DNA from: Clostridia bacterium
Lineage (GTDB): Bacteria > Bacillota > Clostridia > Christensenellales > Borkfalkiaceae
NCBI GenBank assembly: GCA_900767495.1
Contig: CAAFZH010000084.1
Location: forward strand, 1-35,522
Direction of reading: 5' to 3'
DNA: 35,522 nt
The notes below the pieces were generated by a model. The model saw only the letters and a program-made list of their open reading frames with translations, was not told the origin of the DNA and ran no database searches. Of the stretch, positions 1 to 7,568 are shown piece after piece. Position numbers and translations under genes: made by a program. Within the stretch, counting starts at the first letter, position 1; each line of letters begins with the position of its first letter.

Positions 1-127
1 GCAATGACAGTTGAATTTCCGTGTCATCGCGAGCGTTAGCGTGGCGATCCCCTCGAAAAAGTACGCAATATTTACCCCGTACTTTACTCCAAGGGATTGC
101 CGCGGCACTTCGTGCCTCGCAATGACA
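1..127. repeat. REP-like dispersed palindromic repeat at the contig edge
   Basis: Positions 22-127 form an imperfect inverted repeat. The left arm begins TGTCATCGCGAGCGTTAGCG and the right arm ends CGTGCCTCGCAATGACA; both arms reach a GGGAT/ATCCC core. The first nine bases (GCAATGACA) repeat the right-arm end, so a second copy is cut by the contig end. The arrangement resembles intergenic REP or BIME-type repeats. No protein is expected here, although the arms can be translated. Confidence 0.75.
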
Positions 128-143
128 ACATTTATTATAATAA

Positions 144-181
144 AAGCGGACGGCGTAAGACAAATCTTACGCCGTCCGCTT
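144..181 (-). terminator. Intrinsic terminator of the rimM-to-rlmL operon
   Basis: A perfect 16-bp inverted repeat (144-159 with 166-181, 6-nt loop) starts five bases after the rlmL-like stop codon. On the minus strand it is followed by a T-rich stretch. It closes the long minus-strand ribosome-maturation operon. Confidence 0.9.
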
Positions 182-186
182 AAATT

Positions 187-1314
187 TTATTTCTTTTTCG
201 GTGGAGGAGCAAGGTGCGAGTAAAATCTGCACTCTAACCTGCCGTTGTATATTTTGCGGGTTTTATCGGCTTTTTTACCGAAAAGCCGCTCGAAATCGTC
301 AACCGAGGTGAGAGTATAAGCGCACCAATCGTCAAGACGCGCAACGACTTTGCCGTAATCGCGGTAAAGTTTTTCCACCTCTTTTCTTTCCGAAAGCCTT
401 TCGCCGTAAGGCGGATTACTTATTATTACTTCGTGCGCATAGCGCGATGAAAAATCACGCATATCGGCGCGCTGAAAATGAATAAATTTATCTACCCGAG
501 CGAGTTTGGCGTGTTTTCTTGCCAAATCCAACTGCTTTTCGTCTATATCGAAACCGCTTATTCTTACTTCCGCGCCGTAATCGATTTCGCTTTCGGCTTT
601 TTCTTTTATCGCTTTAAAATCGCTTTTAAAATTTTGCCAATGTAAAAAATCAAAATCGCGGTCTATACCCGACGGAATATTAAGCGCGATACGCGCCGCC
701 TCGATAGGAATTGTTCCGCTGCCGCAAAATAAATCGGCAAGCGGTCGGGTTTTATTCCACACGGTAAGGTCGATAAGCGCGGCGGCAAGCGTTTCTTTAA
801 GCGGAGCCTCGCCGACGAGTCCGCGATAGCCGCGGCGATGCAACCCGTCGCCCGAAGTATTCAGAGTTACGGTTACGAAATCTTTTACGATAGCCGTTTC
901 TATTTTATACCTCGCGCCGCTTTCGGGCAACTCGGTTACGCCGTATTTTTTGCAAAGTCTTTCGCAAATTGCTTTTTTACTTATAGACTGAATCGCGCTG
1001 TAAGCAAAAAGTTTACTGTTTACGCTCTTTGCCGATACGATTATCGCGCCGTTTTTATCTATAAAATTTTCAAACGGGACATTTTTTATTCCGTCGAACA
1101 AATCGTCGAAAGTTTCGGCTTTAAATTCGCCGAGAACGATCTCCACCCTGTTTGCCGTGCGCAAATACAAATTGAGCAAAGCAACGGTGTTCTCATCGCC
1201 CTCGAGTTTTATTCCGCCATTTATGGCGGCAAGTTTTTCGTTGCCGGTTAATTTATATAATTCTCTTTTCGTTACCGCCTCTATACCCGAAGCGGAAGTT
1301 ACTTTTAATTCCAT
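187..1314 (-). CDS. THUMP-domain 23S rRNA methyltransferase (RlmL/YpsC type)
   Basis: The 375-residue protein combines an N-terminal RNA-binding THUMP region (about residues 45-155) with a class I SAM methyltransferase. The SAM loop is DLFCGSGT at 194-201 and the catalytic motif NPPYGERL is at 300-307. The NPPY motif is typical of N-methylation of an exocyclic base amine, and relatives modify a guanine N2 of 23S rRNA. Length matches the short Gram-positive form, without the second methyltransferase half of E. coli RlmL. It is the last gene of its operon, three bases after the yraN stop, with no clear ribosome binding site, so coupling to yraN translation is likely. The exact target base is inferred from the family. 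Confidence 0.9.
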   Translation of the reverse strand: MELKVTSASGIEAVTKRELYKLTGNEKLAAINGGIKLEGDENTVALLNLYLRTANRVEIVLGEFKAETFDDLFDGIKNVPFENFIDKNGAIIVSAKSVNSKLFAYSAIQSISKKAICERLCKKYGVTELPESGARYKIETAIVKDFVTVTLNTSGDGLHRRGYRGLVGEAPLKETLAAALIDLTVWNKTRPLADLFCGSGTIPIEAARIALNIPSGIDRDFDFLHWQNFKSDFKAIKEKAESEIDYGAEVRISGFDIDEKQLDLARKHAKLARVDKFIHFQRADMRDFSSRYAHEVIISNPPYGERLSERKEVEKLYRDYGKVVARLDDWCAYTLTSVDDFERLFGKKADKTRKIYNGRLECRFYSHLAPPPKKK

Positions 1315-1317
1315 ATT

Positions 1318-1671
1318 TTAAAAAGCGTCGAAAATCACGTTTATATCGTCGCCGACCACTTCCGCAACGGCGAACGATATTTCCGCGTTCGGGTGCGCGA
1401 GCGAATAATACTCGGCAATCTTTCCGTATTTTTCTATTTTTTTATAATTAACGGCGTCCTTGGGGTCGCCGAACAATCTCGTAGTTCTCGTTTTTACTTC
1501 CACAAAGTACGTAACGCCGTCTTTTTCGACGATTAAATCCGCCTCGCCTACGGGCGTTTTATAATTAGTTTTAATCGTCTTATAGCCGCGGTCGCCCAAA
1601 TATTTTAAAACGGATTTCTCGCCTTTTCTACCGAGAAGTTTTTTATGAAAGTCTTTCTGTGAATTTTGCAA
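1318..1671 (-). CDS. yraN: UPF0102 (YraN) family nuclease-fold protein
   Basis: This 117-residue protein matches the UPF0102/YraN family, which has a restriction-endonuclease-like fold and sits beside rnhB in many bacteria. Visible hallmarks are GRKGEKSVLKYL near the N-terminus, then GEADLIVEKDG and FVEVKTRT, which carry the E/D-ExK metal-site pattern. The cellular role of the family is unsettled; a link to DNA processing or recombination is inferred from fold and context. The start overlaps the rnhB 3' end by 67 bases. I keep it because family members begin at about this distance from the GEK motif. The overlap suggests translational coupling with rnhB. Confidence 0.88.
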   Translation of the reverse strand: MQNSQKDFHKKLLGRKGEKSVLKYLGDRGYKTIKTNYKTPVGEADLIVEKDGVTYFVEVKTRTTRLFGDPKDAVNYKKIEKYGKIAEYYSLAHPNAEISFAVAEVVGDDINVIFDAF

Positions 1672-2246
1672 AATCCGCTCTCCTTTAAAGCCTCGATATG
1701 CACTTTAGTGCCGTAACCTTTGTTTTTGGCAAAGCCGTATTCGGGATAAGTTTTATCGTACTCGCACATAATTGCGTCCCTGTACACTTTTGCAAGTATG
1801 GACGCCGCGCCTATATTATAACTTTGCGCGTCGCCCTTTATAACGCCCTTTACCTTGCAATCGGTTTCGGGTTCGAGCGCGTCTACAAGAACGAGATCGG
1901 GTTTTATTTTTAAACCCGCTATCGCCTGCGCCATACATTTTTCGGTAGCGCGAAGAATGTTGAGTTCGTCTATCTCGTCGGGTTCGATTTGCGCGACGGA
2001 ATATGCTATTGCGTTTTCGCGGATTAAAGCCGCCAACTCTTCACGCTTTTTTTCCCGCACCTTTTTGCTGTCGTCTATGCCGCCTATAAGTTTTTCGTCC
2101 AAAGGCATTATGACCGCGGCGCAAACGACGGGACCCGCAAGCGGACCTCTGCCAACTTCGTCTACGCCCGCAATCAACTTAACGCCGTCGCATAAAAAGG
2201 CGTTGTCGAATTCGATTTTCTCTTTAGTTTTTTCGTTTATTTCCAT
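1605..2246 (-). CDS. rnhB: Ribonuclease HII
   Basis: RNase HII cleaves the RNA strand of RNA-DNA hybrids and incises at single ribonucleotides misincorporated in DNA. The 213-residue length is normal. The signature GVDEVGRGPLAGPVV starts at residue 27 and supplies the first acidic metal ligands (D29, E30). Further acidic residues lie in LVLVDAL and in the ASILAKVYRD segment. The start overlaps the rbgA end by 10 bases and the 3' end runs 67 bases into yraN. The rbgA-rnhB-yraN order is a common Firmicutes arrangement, which supports the assignment. Confidence 0.96.
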   Translation of the reverse strand: MEINEKTKEKIEFDNAFLCDGVKLIAGVDEVGRGPLAGPVVCAAVIMPLDEKLIGGIDDSKKVREKKREELAALIRENAIAYSVAQIEPDEIDELNILRATEKCMAQAIAGLKIKPDLVLVDALEPETDCKVKGVIKGDAQSYNIGAASILAKVYRDAIMCEYDKTYPEYGFAKNKGYGTKVHIEALKESGFCKIHRKTFIKNFSVEKARNPF

Positions 2247-3079
2247 CTTTCTTCAAGGCAAATTTTGCCTATGCGCTGTTTGCGGAAATCGTCTATAACC
2301 GCGCGCGCGCAACGCGTATAATCGCTCTCGCCGCCGCGAAGTAAAAATCCGCGCCTTTTACAGATATCGTCGTACAAAGCGAGCGGCTCTTTATCGAGCG
2401 AAGTCAGCGAATATTTTTCCATCAACTTATCGGGCGCGATAATTTTCAGTTCGCCGATAAGTTCGAGCGCAAGTCCCTCTGTATCCAAAATATCGTCGTT
2501 AAGCGAGCCGATATAGGCAAGGTGCTTGGCGTAAGTCTGATTTTCAAAACTCGGCGGCATAGTGCCGGGAGTATCTAAAAGTTCAAAATCGCCGAGCCTT
2601 ATCCACTTATTTGCGCGCGTAACGCCTGCTTTATCGCCCGTTTCGGCGCGTTTGCCGCCGCTTATAGTGTTGATTATGGTGGATTTACCTGTGTTTGGTA
2701 TGCCTGCGACCATAAAACGAAGGGCGCGCTTTATACCTTTTGCCTTGTCGCGCTCTATCCTTTCCTTCATAACGCATTCGCAAGCAGATTTTAATTTCGC
2801 CACGTCTTTTTTTGAAAGTCCGTCGGTCAGACAATAATTAAGACCCGCCTTTTTGAGTTCTTCCGAGATTATTCCGAGCGAAGCGGTAGAAACCGTATCG
2901 CATTTGTTCACGCAATAAACTACGGGTTTATTTTTAAAAAGCGCGGTAAGTTTTTTATTGAAACACGCGTAAGGCGCGCGCGCGTCCAACACGTATATTA
3001 CCCCGTCGCACAGTTTCAAGTCCTCTTCGGTCTTGCGCATAGCCTTTGCCATGTGGCCGGGAAACCATTGAATAAGCAT
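2237..3079 (-). CDS. rbgA: Ribosome biogenesis GTPase RbgA (YlqF)
   Basis: RbgA is a cytosolic GTPase acting late in 50S subunit assembly. The 280-residue protein shows the circularly permuted GTPase order typical of the family: G4 motif NKCD at 58-61 precedes G1 motif GIPNTGKST at 126-134 and G3 motif DTPG at 169-172. The N-terminus (IQWFPGHMAKA) is the diagnostic start of YlqF/RbgA and includes the conserved catalytic His of PGH. A helical C-terminal ANTAR-like domain follows. It lies one base from trmD and overlaps rnhB, so it is co-transcribed with other ribosome and tRNA maturation genes. Confidence 0.96.
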   Translation of the reverse strand: MLIQWFPGHMAKAMRKTEEDLKLCDGVIYVLDARAPYACFNKKLTALFKNKPVVYCVNKCDTVSTASLGIISEELKKAGLNYCLTDGLSKKDVAKLKSACECVMKERIERDKAKGIKRALRFMVAGIPNTGKSTIINTISGGKRAETGDKAGVTRANKWIRLGDFELLDTPGTMPPSFENQTYAKHLAYIGSLNDDILDTEGLALELIGELKIIAPDKLMEKYSLTSLDKEPLALYDDICKRRGFLLRGGESDYTRCARAVIDDFRKQRIGKICLEERWK

Positions 3080-3080
3080 G

Positions 3081-3758
3081 CTATACCTCGCCTTTTTCTA
3101 TTAAATCGGGACGGAGTTCACGCGTTAATTTTGCGGCTTGTTCCTCCCGCCACTTGTCTACTTGTTTATGATTGCCCGAAACTAAAACTTCGGGTACGCA
3201 TACGCCCATAAAATTTTGCGGGCGGGTATACTGCGGATATTCGAGCGTGCCTCCCGTGAAACTTTCTTCGCTTAAACTCTCGGCGGAAATAACCCCGTCG
3301 ACGTATCTGCAAATACTGTCCGTCATAGCCATGGCGGGAATTTCGCCGCCCGTTAAAACGAAGTCGCCCAAAGAAACTTCTTCGTCGATGCACATATCTA
3401 TAACGCGCTGATCCACACCCTCGTAATGTCCGCAAAGAAACAAAATTCTGTCGTATTTTAAAAATTCGCCTACCATCGACTGCGTAAAACGCCTGCCCTT
3501 GGGCGACGTAAACACACGGTGCGCTTTATGGTCGGGGTCGACCGCCTGAATCGCCGAATACACGGGTTGCGGAGTCATAACCATACCCGCGCCGCCGCCG
3601 AAAGGATAATCGTCGCACTTGCGATGCTTATTTTCGGTATAGTCGCGGATATCCGTTACTACTATTTCGATTTTGCCCGACTTTACAGCCCTGCCTATAA
3701 CGCTTTCGGTAAGCGGAGTGAACATCTCGGGGAAAAGCGTAAGTATATCAATTCTCAT
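3081..3758 (-). CDS. trmD: tRNA (guanine37-N1)-methyltransferase TrmD
   Basis: TrmD uses SAM to methylate G37 next to the anticodon, which prevents +1 frameshifting. The 225-residue protein has the SPOUT-fold knotted SAM site: GGGAGMVM at 54-61, LCGHYEGVDQRVI near 108-120 and GDFVLTGGE near 132-140. Residues ESFTGG and EYPQYTRP follow, as in other TrmD proteins. The gene overlaps rimM by 11 bases at its start, an arrangement conserved widely (rpsP-rimM-trmD). Confidence 0.97.
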   Translation of the reverse strand: MRIDILTLFPEMFTPLTESVIGRAVKSGKIEIVVTDIRDYTENKHRKCDDYPFGGGAGMVMTPQPVYSAIQAVDPDHKAHRVFTSPKGRRFTQSMVGEFLKYDRILFLCGHYEGVDQRVIDMCIDEEVSLGDFVLTGGEIPAMAMTDSICRYVDGVISAESLSEESFTGGTLEYPQYTRPQNFMGVCVPEVLVSGNHKQVDKWREEQAAKLTRELRPDLIEKGEV

Positions 3759-4251
3759 ACATTACGACCTCCGTAAATTTATGCGCGTCTATCACGACTT
3801 TTTTGTTTTCGACGTCTATCGAAACGAGCAAATCTTTAATAAGCGGAAAAACGGCGTTGCCTTCGGCAGTGGTTATATAGTAATAATCGACGTTGCCGCT
3901 TACTATATCGGTTATTTCGCCTATTTTTTTGCCGCTTGAAAGATACAGCGAACAACCTATTACGTCGGATATAAAATATCTGTTTTCGGGTAAAACCAAC
4001 TCGGAACGACAGGCGTAAACTTCTTTTTTGCGCAAAGTTTCGGCAAAATTACGGTCGGTTATTTCTTTAAGAGATATTATCGCCTCTTCGCCGCCCGCAT
4101 AGCGAAAATCCGACACGGTATATTCCGCGCCGCCGATTTCAACTTTTTTCACGTTTTTTACGCTCTCGAAATTATCGGCGAAAAGCCGCAATTTGAGTTC
4201 GCCTTTTATACCCTGCGGTTTTGCAACCGCGCCTATTTCGATTTTATCCAC
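3748..4251 (-). CDS. rimM: 16S rRNA processing protein RimM
   Basis: RimM binds ribosomal protein S19 and helps mature the 30S head. The 167-residue length is normal. The N-terminal RimM domain carries the family motif GAVAKPQGIKGELKL (about 7-21), and a PRC-barrel occupies the C-terminal half (YFISDVIGCSLY onward). The start codon is GTG. Upstream on the coding strand there is only a weak GGG ribosome binding site. rimM is the first gene after a hairpin at 4341-4362, so it may be transcribed by read-through from khpA and from a weak promoter in the gap. Confidence 0.93.
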   Translation of the reverse strand: MDKIEIGAVAKPQGIKGELKLRLFADNFESVKNVKKVEIGGAEYTVSDFRYAGGEEAIISLKEITDRNFAETLRKKEVYACRSELVLPENRYFISDVIGCSLYLSSGKKIGEITDIVSGNVDYYYITTAEGNAVFPLIKDLLVSIDVENKKVVIDAHKFTEVVMYEN

Positions 4252-4340
4252 GATTTTGTACCCGTTTATTTTATACGCAGTAATTCACCCTCACGAAATT
4301 CGCTTTTTCGCTTGCGATAACGTAGTAAGTTAAAGAAAAG

Positions 4341-4362
4341 GGCTGTACGAAAAAGTACAGCC
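4341..4362 (-). terminator. Hairpin between khpA and rimM, partial terminator
   Basis: An 8-bp perfect stem GGCTGTAC/GTACAGCC encloses a six-base loop about 20 bases after the khpA stop codon. On the minus strand it is followed by CTTTTCTTTAAC, an interrupted T tract. The strength looks moderate, so it may tune expression between the ffh-rpsP-khpA part and the rimM-trmD part rather than separate them fully. The rest of the 4252-4379 gap holds a weak candidate -10 (TATAAA) for rimM and nothing else I can support. Confidence 0.55.
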
Positions 4363-4379
4363 GCCGTCCGTCAGGACCG

Positions 4380-4619
4380 TTATTCGGTCTTGCCTTTGAT
4401 TTCGATATTGTATCTTTTGCCGCCTCTCGGAGTAGCCGCTTTTACGAGCGAACGGAGCGCCTTTGCTATTTTGCCCTGGCGACCTATTACTTTGCCCATA
4501 TCGTCCTCTTCCAAAAGAACGGTAACCGTTACCGAGTTTCCGCGTTCTTCGGTTTTATACTCGATACTTTCGGGATGCTCGGCAAACTGCTCGACTACGT
4601 AACGAATTAAGTCTAACAT
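4380..4619 (-). CDS. khpA: KH-domain RNA-binding protein KhpA
   Basis: This 79-residue protein is a single type II KH domain. The RNA-contacting GxxG loop is GRQG at residues 46-49, inside GKVIGRQGKIAKALRSLVKA. In Gram-positive bacteria KhpA pairs with KhpB (Jag/EloR) as an RNA chaperone linked to cell elongation and division. The position directly after rpsP is the classic one for ylqC/khpA. A GGAG ribosome binding site lies upstream of the ATG, 17 bases after the rpsP stop. Confidence 0.95.
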   Translation of the reverse strand: MLDLIRYVVEQFAEHPESIEYKTEERGNSVTVTVLLEEDDMGKVIGRQGKIAKALRSLVKAATPRGGKRYNIEIKGKTE

Positions 4620-4636
4620 TTGCTACTTACTCCTTA

Positions 4637-4933
4637 TTACTTCTTTTTCTTCTTGGGGTTGGTCTTGGAAGGCGACAATTTGTCGGACTTCTCGATAACG
4701 CCTGCGTTTAAAAGAAGAGATTTTACGGTTTCGGTGGGTTGAACGCCCTTGGAAAGCCAATCTTTTGCCTTTTCCGCGTCGATTACTACTTCCGCGGGAC
4801 TCGTAGTGGGATTGTAATGTCCTACTTTGTCGATATATTCGCCGTCGCGAGCCTTTCTGCTGTCAACGACTACTATACGATAAGTGGGAGACTTTTTATC
4901 GCCGAGTCTGGTCAATCTCATTTTTACTGCCAT
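4637..4933 (-). CDS. rpsP: 30S ribosomal protein S16
   Basis: S16 is needed for assembly of the 30S body. The 98-residue protein begins MAVKMRLTRLGDKKSPTYR and contains YRIVVVDSRKARDGEYIDKVGHY in two recognisable blocks, diagnostic for S16. The C-terminus is a lysine-rich tail (KTNPKKKKK). A GGAGG ribosome binding site precedes the ATG by eight bases. The gene lies 32 bases after ffh in the same minus-strand operon. Confidence 0.97.
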   Translation of the reverse strand: MAVKMRLTRLGDKKSPTYRIVVVDSRKARDGEYIDKVGHYNPTTSPAEVVIDAEKAKDWLSKGVQPTETVKSLLLNAGVIEKSDKLSPSKTNPKKKKK

Positions 4934-4965
4934 TTTTATATCCTCCGTTTAAAAATTTTCATCTA

Positions 4966-6300
4966 TCAAAACGGAAAACCCATACGGTTTCCGCGTTTGC
5001 CTTTCATCATCTTCATCATCTGCTTGCTCTGCTCGAATTGTTTAAGCAGTTGATTTATTTCCTGTATAGTCGTTCCGCTGCCTTTGGCTATGCGCGTTTT
5101 ACGCGAATAGTTGAGTATTTGCGGATCGCGACGTTCCTTTGCCGTCATAGAAAGAATAATCGCTTTGGTACGTTCTATGCGCTTTTCGTCAACGTCTTTT
5201 TCGGAAATTTTTACTTTACTCATATTACCGCCCATTTGCGGCAACATTTCCATAAGACCTTTCGCTCCGCCCATATTTTTAAGCATCGCGAACTGTTCGA
5301 GATAATCGTCCAAGGTAAAGGAATTTTCCTTGAACTTTTTCTCCATTTTTTTCATTTGCTCTTCGCTTACCGACTCCTGAGCCTTTTCAATAAGCGAAAG
5401 CACGTCGCCCATACCGAGTATTCGGTTTGCCATTCGGTCGGGATAGAACGGCTCTAAATCCTCGGGTTTTTCGCCGACGGACGAAAACTTGATGGGTTTG
5501 CCTGTAACCGCCTTTATAGAAAGGCATGCGCCGCCGCGAGTGTCGCCGTCGAGTTTGGTAAGCACCACGCCCGTCAAAGGCAAACGCTCGTCAAACGTTT
5601 TTGCCACGTTTACCGCGTCCTGTCCCGTCATCGAATCTACGGTCAGAAGTATTTCGTCTACCCTTACAGCCGCAACGATTTCTTCGAGTTCGCGCATAAG
5701 CGCGTCGTCGATATGAAGTCTGCCCGCCGTATCTATGATAACGGTATCGAAACCGTAACGCTTGGCGTGTTCGATAGCCTCTTTGGCAATTTTTACGGGG
5801 TTAATCTGTCCTTTTTCAAAGACCTCTACGCCCACTTTGCCCGCAACCGTTTTAAGTTGTTCTATCGCCGCGGGACGATACACGTCGCAAGCGACCAAAA
5901 GAGGTTTTTTGCCCTGTTTTTTGAGATATAAAGCGAGTTTTCCGCAGAGAGTGGTCTTGCCTGCACCCTGCAATCCGCACATCATAATGGTAGTAGGCGG
6001 CGCGGGACTGACGACGAGTTTACTGTTGGTAGACCCCATTAACGCGGTGAGTTCTTCGTTTACTATCTTGATAACCTGCTGCGCGGGGGAAAGGCTCTTT
6101 AAAATTTCCTGTCCGACGGCTTTTTCGCTTACCTTGGCGATAAAGTCCTTTGCGACGGCAAGGTTGACGTCCGCCTCCAAAAGCGCGATCCGCACTTCGC
6201 GCATCGCTTGCTTTATTTCGAGTTCGGTCAATTTACCGTGCTTGGTAAGTTTGGAAAATATATGGTTTAATCTTTCCGATAGTCCTTGAAAAACCGCCAT
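4966..6300 (-). CDS. ffh: Signal recognition particle GTPase Ffh (SRP54)
   Basis: Ffh binds 4.5S RNA and hydrophobic signal sequences on nascent chains and docks with FtsY at the membrane. The 444-residue protein has an N-terminal helical bundle, then the G domain with GLQGAGKTT at 109-117, DTAGRL near 190 and TKLDG near 250. The C-terminal M domain (about 325-444) ends in a methionine-rich stretch (QMMKMMKGKRG) used for signal-peptide binding. The start codon overlaps the ylxM stop by one base (TAATG), implying coupling. The 4.5S RNA gene is not visible in this window. Confidence 0.97.
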   Translation of the reverse strand: MAVFQGLSERLNHIFSKLTKHGKLTELEIKQAMREVRIALLEADVNLAVAKDFIAKVSEKAVGQEILKSLSPAQQVIKIVNEELTALMGSTNSKLVVSPAPPTTIMMCGLQGAGKTTLCGKLALYLKKQGKKPLLVACDVYRPAAIEQLKTVAGKVGVEVFEKGQINPVKIAKEAIEHAKRYGFDTVIIDTAGRLHIDDALMRELEEIVAAVRVDEILLTVDSMTGQDAVNVAKTFDERLPLTGVVLTKLDGDTRGGACLSIKAVTGKPIKFSSVGEKPEDLEPFYPDRMANRILGMGDVLSLIEKAQESVSEEQMKKMEKKFKENSFTLDDYLEQFAMLKNMGGAKGLMEMLPQMGGNMSKVKISEKDVDEKRIERTKAIILSMTAKERRDPQILNYSRKTRIAKGSGTTIQEINQLLKQFEQSKQMMKMMKGKRGNRMGFPF

Positions 6301-6602
6301 TAAAACTCTCCGAGTGCTTTTTTAATATCCGTTATGGCAACGCTGCCGTTTTGCGATTTATCGAAAAGCGCGTTAAGCGCGGTTTTTTTCGCGTATAAAC
6401 CGAGTTTTTCCTCGCATAACGAAAGTTTATTCCGCGTAGCGGATATCGCGTCCGATACGCTCTGGCGAGATATTCCCCTTATTTCGGCTATTTCGCCGAG
6501 CGACAAATCGAGCCCGAAATACGCCTCGGCAATAGCCTTGTGATTTTCGGTAAGCAATCCGCCGTACAAGGACAACAACTCGTTGTAATAAACTCCGTCC
6601 AT
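6300..6602 (-). CDS. ylxM: YlxM family HTH protein, SRP-associated
   Basis: YlxM is a small sigma-region-4-like helix-turn-helix protein encoded next to ffh in Firmicutes; in streptococci it is reported to modulate SRP assembly. The 100-residue protein shows the core LSLGEIAEIRGISRQSVSDAI, the expected recognition-helix region. The N-terminus lines up with known YlxM proteins, so the ATG at 6602 is well supported. There is no ribosome binding site, and a consensus promoter has its -10 only nine bases before the ATG, so the mRNA is probably leaderless. It is the first gene of the ylxM-ffh-rpsP-khpA unit. Confidence 0.92.
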   Translation of the reverse strand: MDGVYYNELLSLYGGLLTENHKAIAEAYFGLDLSLGEIAEIRGISRQSVSDAISATRNKLSLCEEKLGLYAKKTALNALFDKSQNGSVAITDIKKALGEF

Positions 6603-6611
6603 AACGCAATA

Positions 6612-6640
6612 ATTATAACATTAAAAAAAACGGGTGTCAA
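6612..6640 (-). promoter_or_regulatory. Consensus promoter of ylxM-ffh, nested in the ftsY terminator
   Basis: On the minus strand TTGACA (6640-6635) is separated by exactly 17 bases from TATAAT (6617-6612), a perfect housekeeping-sigma promoter. The -35 box lies in the 3' arm of the ftsY terminator and the terminator T run is the spacer. The predicted start of transcription (about 6605) is roughly three bases before the ylxM ATG. Confidence 0.9.
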
Positions 6641-6661
6641 GTATTTTTACCTTACACCCGT
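6630..6661 (-). terminator. Intrinsic terminator after ftsY
   Basis: An 8-bp stem ACGGGTGT/ACACCCGT with a 16-base loop lies nine bases after the ftsY stop. On the minus strand it is followed by eight T residues. It ends the plsX-rnc-smc-ftsY transcript and shares bases with the ylxM promoter. Confidence 0.88.
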
Positions 6662-6670
6662 AATTTTTTA

Positions 6671-7567
6671 TTAAATAATTTCTTCGACGAACGCGTCTTT
6701 GTCGAATTCCTCAATATCTTCGAGTTTTTCGCCCGTACCGACGTAAGCCACTGGTACTTGCAATTCGTTACAAAGTCCCACGATAAAGCCGCCTTTTGCC
6801 GTGCCGTCGAGTTTGGTTAAAATAACCCCGTCTATACCGACGGCATCGTTGAACACTTCGACCTGATTTAAAGCGTTCTGACCCGTAGTCGCGTCAAGCG
6901 CGATAAGTTTTTTAAAGTCCGCCTCGGGGAATTCGCGCGTTACTATACGCGACATTTTTTTAAGTTCTTCCATTAAGTTGGACTTGGTATGCAGTCTGCC
7001 CGCCGTATCTATGATAAGTACGTCCGTACCCTTTGCTTTAACCGACGAGATAGCGTCGAACACGACTGCGGACGGATCGCTGCCCTCCGCGCTTTTTACT
7101 ATTCTTACCTTTGCGCGTTGCGCCCATATTTCGAGTTGGTCGGAAGCCGCCGCGCGAAAAGTGTCCGCTGCCGCAATGGTTACCGACTTACCCTCCGCTA
7201 CGAATTTAGCCGCCAACTTGCCGATGGAAGTGGTTTTACCGACTCCGTTTACGCCGATTACCATAATGACGGCGGGAGTTTCTATTTCGAAATCGTCCGC
7301 CATATCGAGGCAGTCTTTAATAGCCGAACGAAGAGCGTCGAGGGCGACCTCTTTATCGCTGACTTTTTCATCGATCATTCTGTCTCTTACGCTCTCGACT
7401 ATTTCATCCGCCGTTGTTACGGATATATCGGACGAAATAAGCGCGTCGAGCAAGTCGTCGTAAAACTCCTCGCCTATTTTATCTCTGGCAAAAAGCACGC
7501 GCAGTTTAGAACCTAAACCGTCTTTGGTCTTTTTAAGCGCGGCTTTAAGTTTACCGAAAAAACCCAT
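6671..7567 (-). CDS. ftsY: Signal recognition particle receptor FtsY
   Basis: FtsY is the membrane-associated SRP receptor GTPase that receives ribosome-nascent chain complexes from Ffh. The 298-residue protein has the N domain, then GVNGVGKTT at 105-113, the DTFRAAA and DTAGRLHTK motifs and a C-terminal TKLDGTAKGG. It is the short Gram-positive form without a long acidic N-terminal domain. The N-terminus is basic and amphipathic (GFFGKLKAALKKTKDGLG), suited to lipid contact. The start is one base after the smc stop, the usual smc-ftsY pairing. Confidence 0.97.
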   Translation of the reverse strand: MGFFGKLKAALKKTKDGLGSKLRVLFARDKIGEEFYDDLLDALISSDISVTTADEIVESVRDRMIDEKVSDKEVALDALRSAIKDCLDMADDFEIETPAVIMVIGVNGVGKTTSIGKLAAKFVAEGKSVTIAAADTFRAAASDQLEIWAQRAKVRIVKSAEGSDPSAVVFDAISSVKAKGTDVLIIDTAGRLHTKSNLMEELKKMSRIVTREFPEADFKKLIALDATTGQNALNQVEVFNDAVGIDGVILTKLDGTAKGGFIVGLCNELQVPVAYVGTGEKLEDIEEFDKDAFVEEII

Positions 7568-7568
7568 A

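Noticed and set aside
11..223. Plus-strand reading frame of 70 codons at the left edge
   Set aside because: It is a translation of the REP-like repeat running into the rlmL terminator; the residues match the common artefact read from such repeats.
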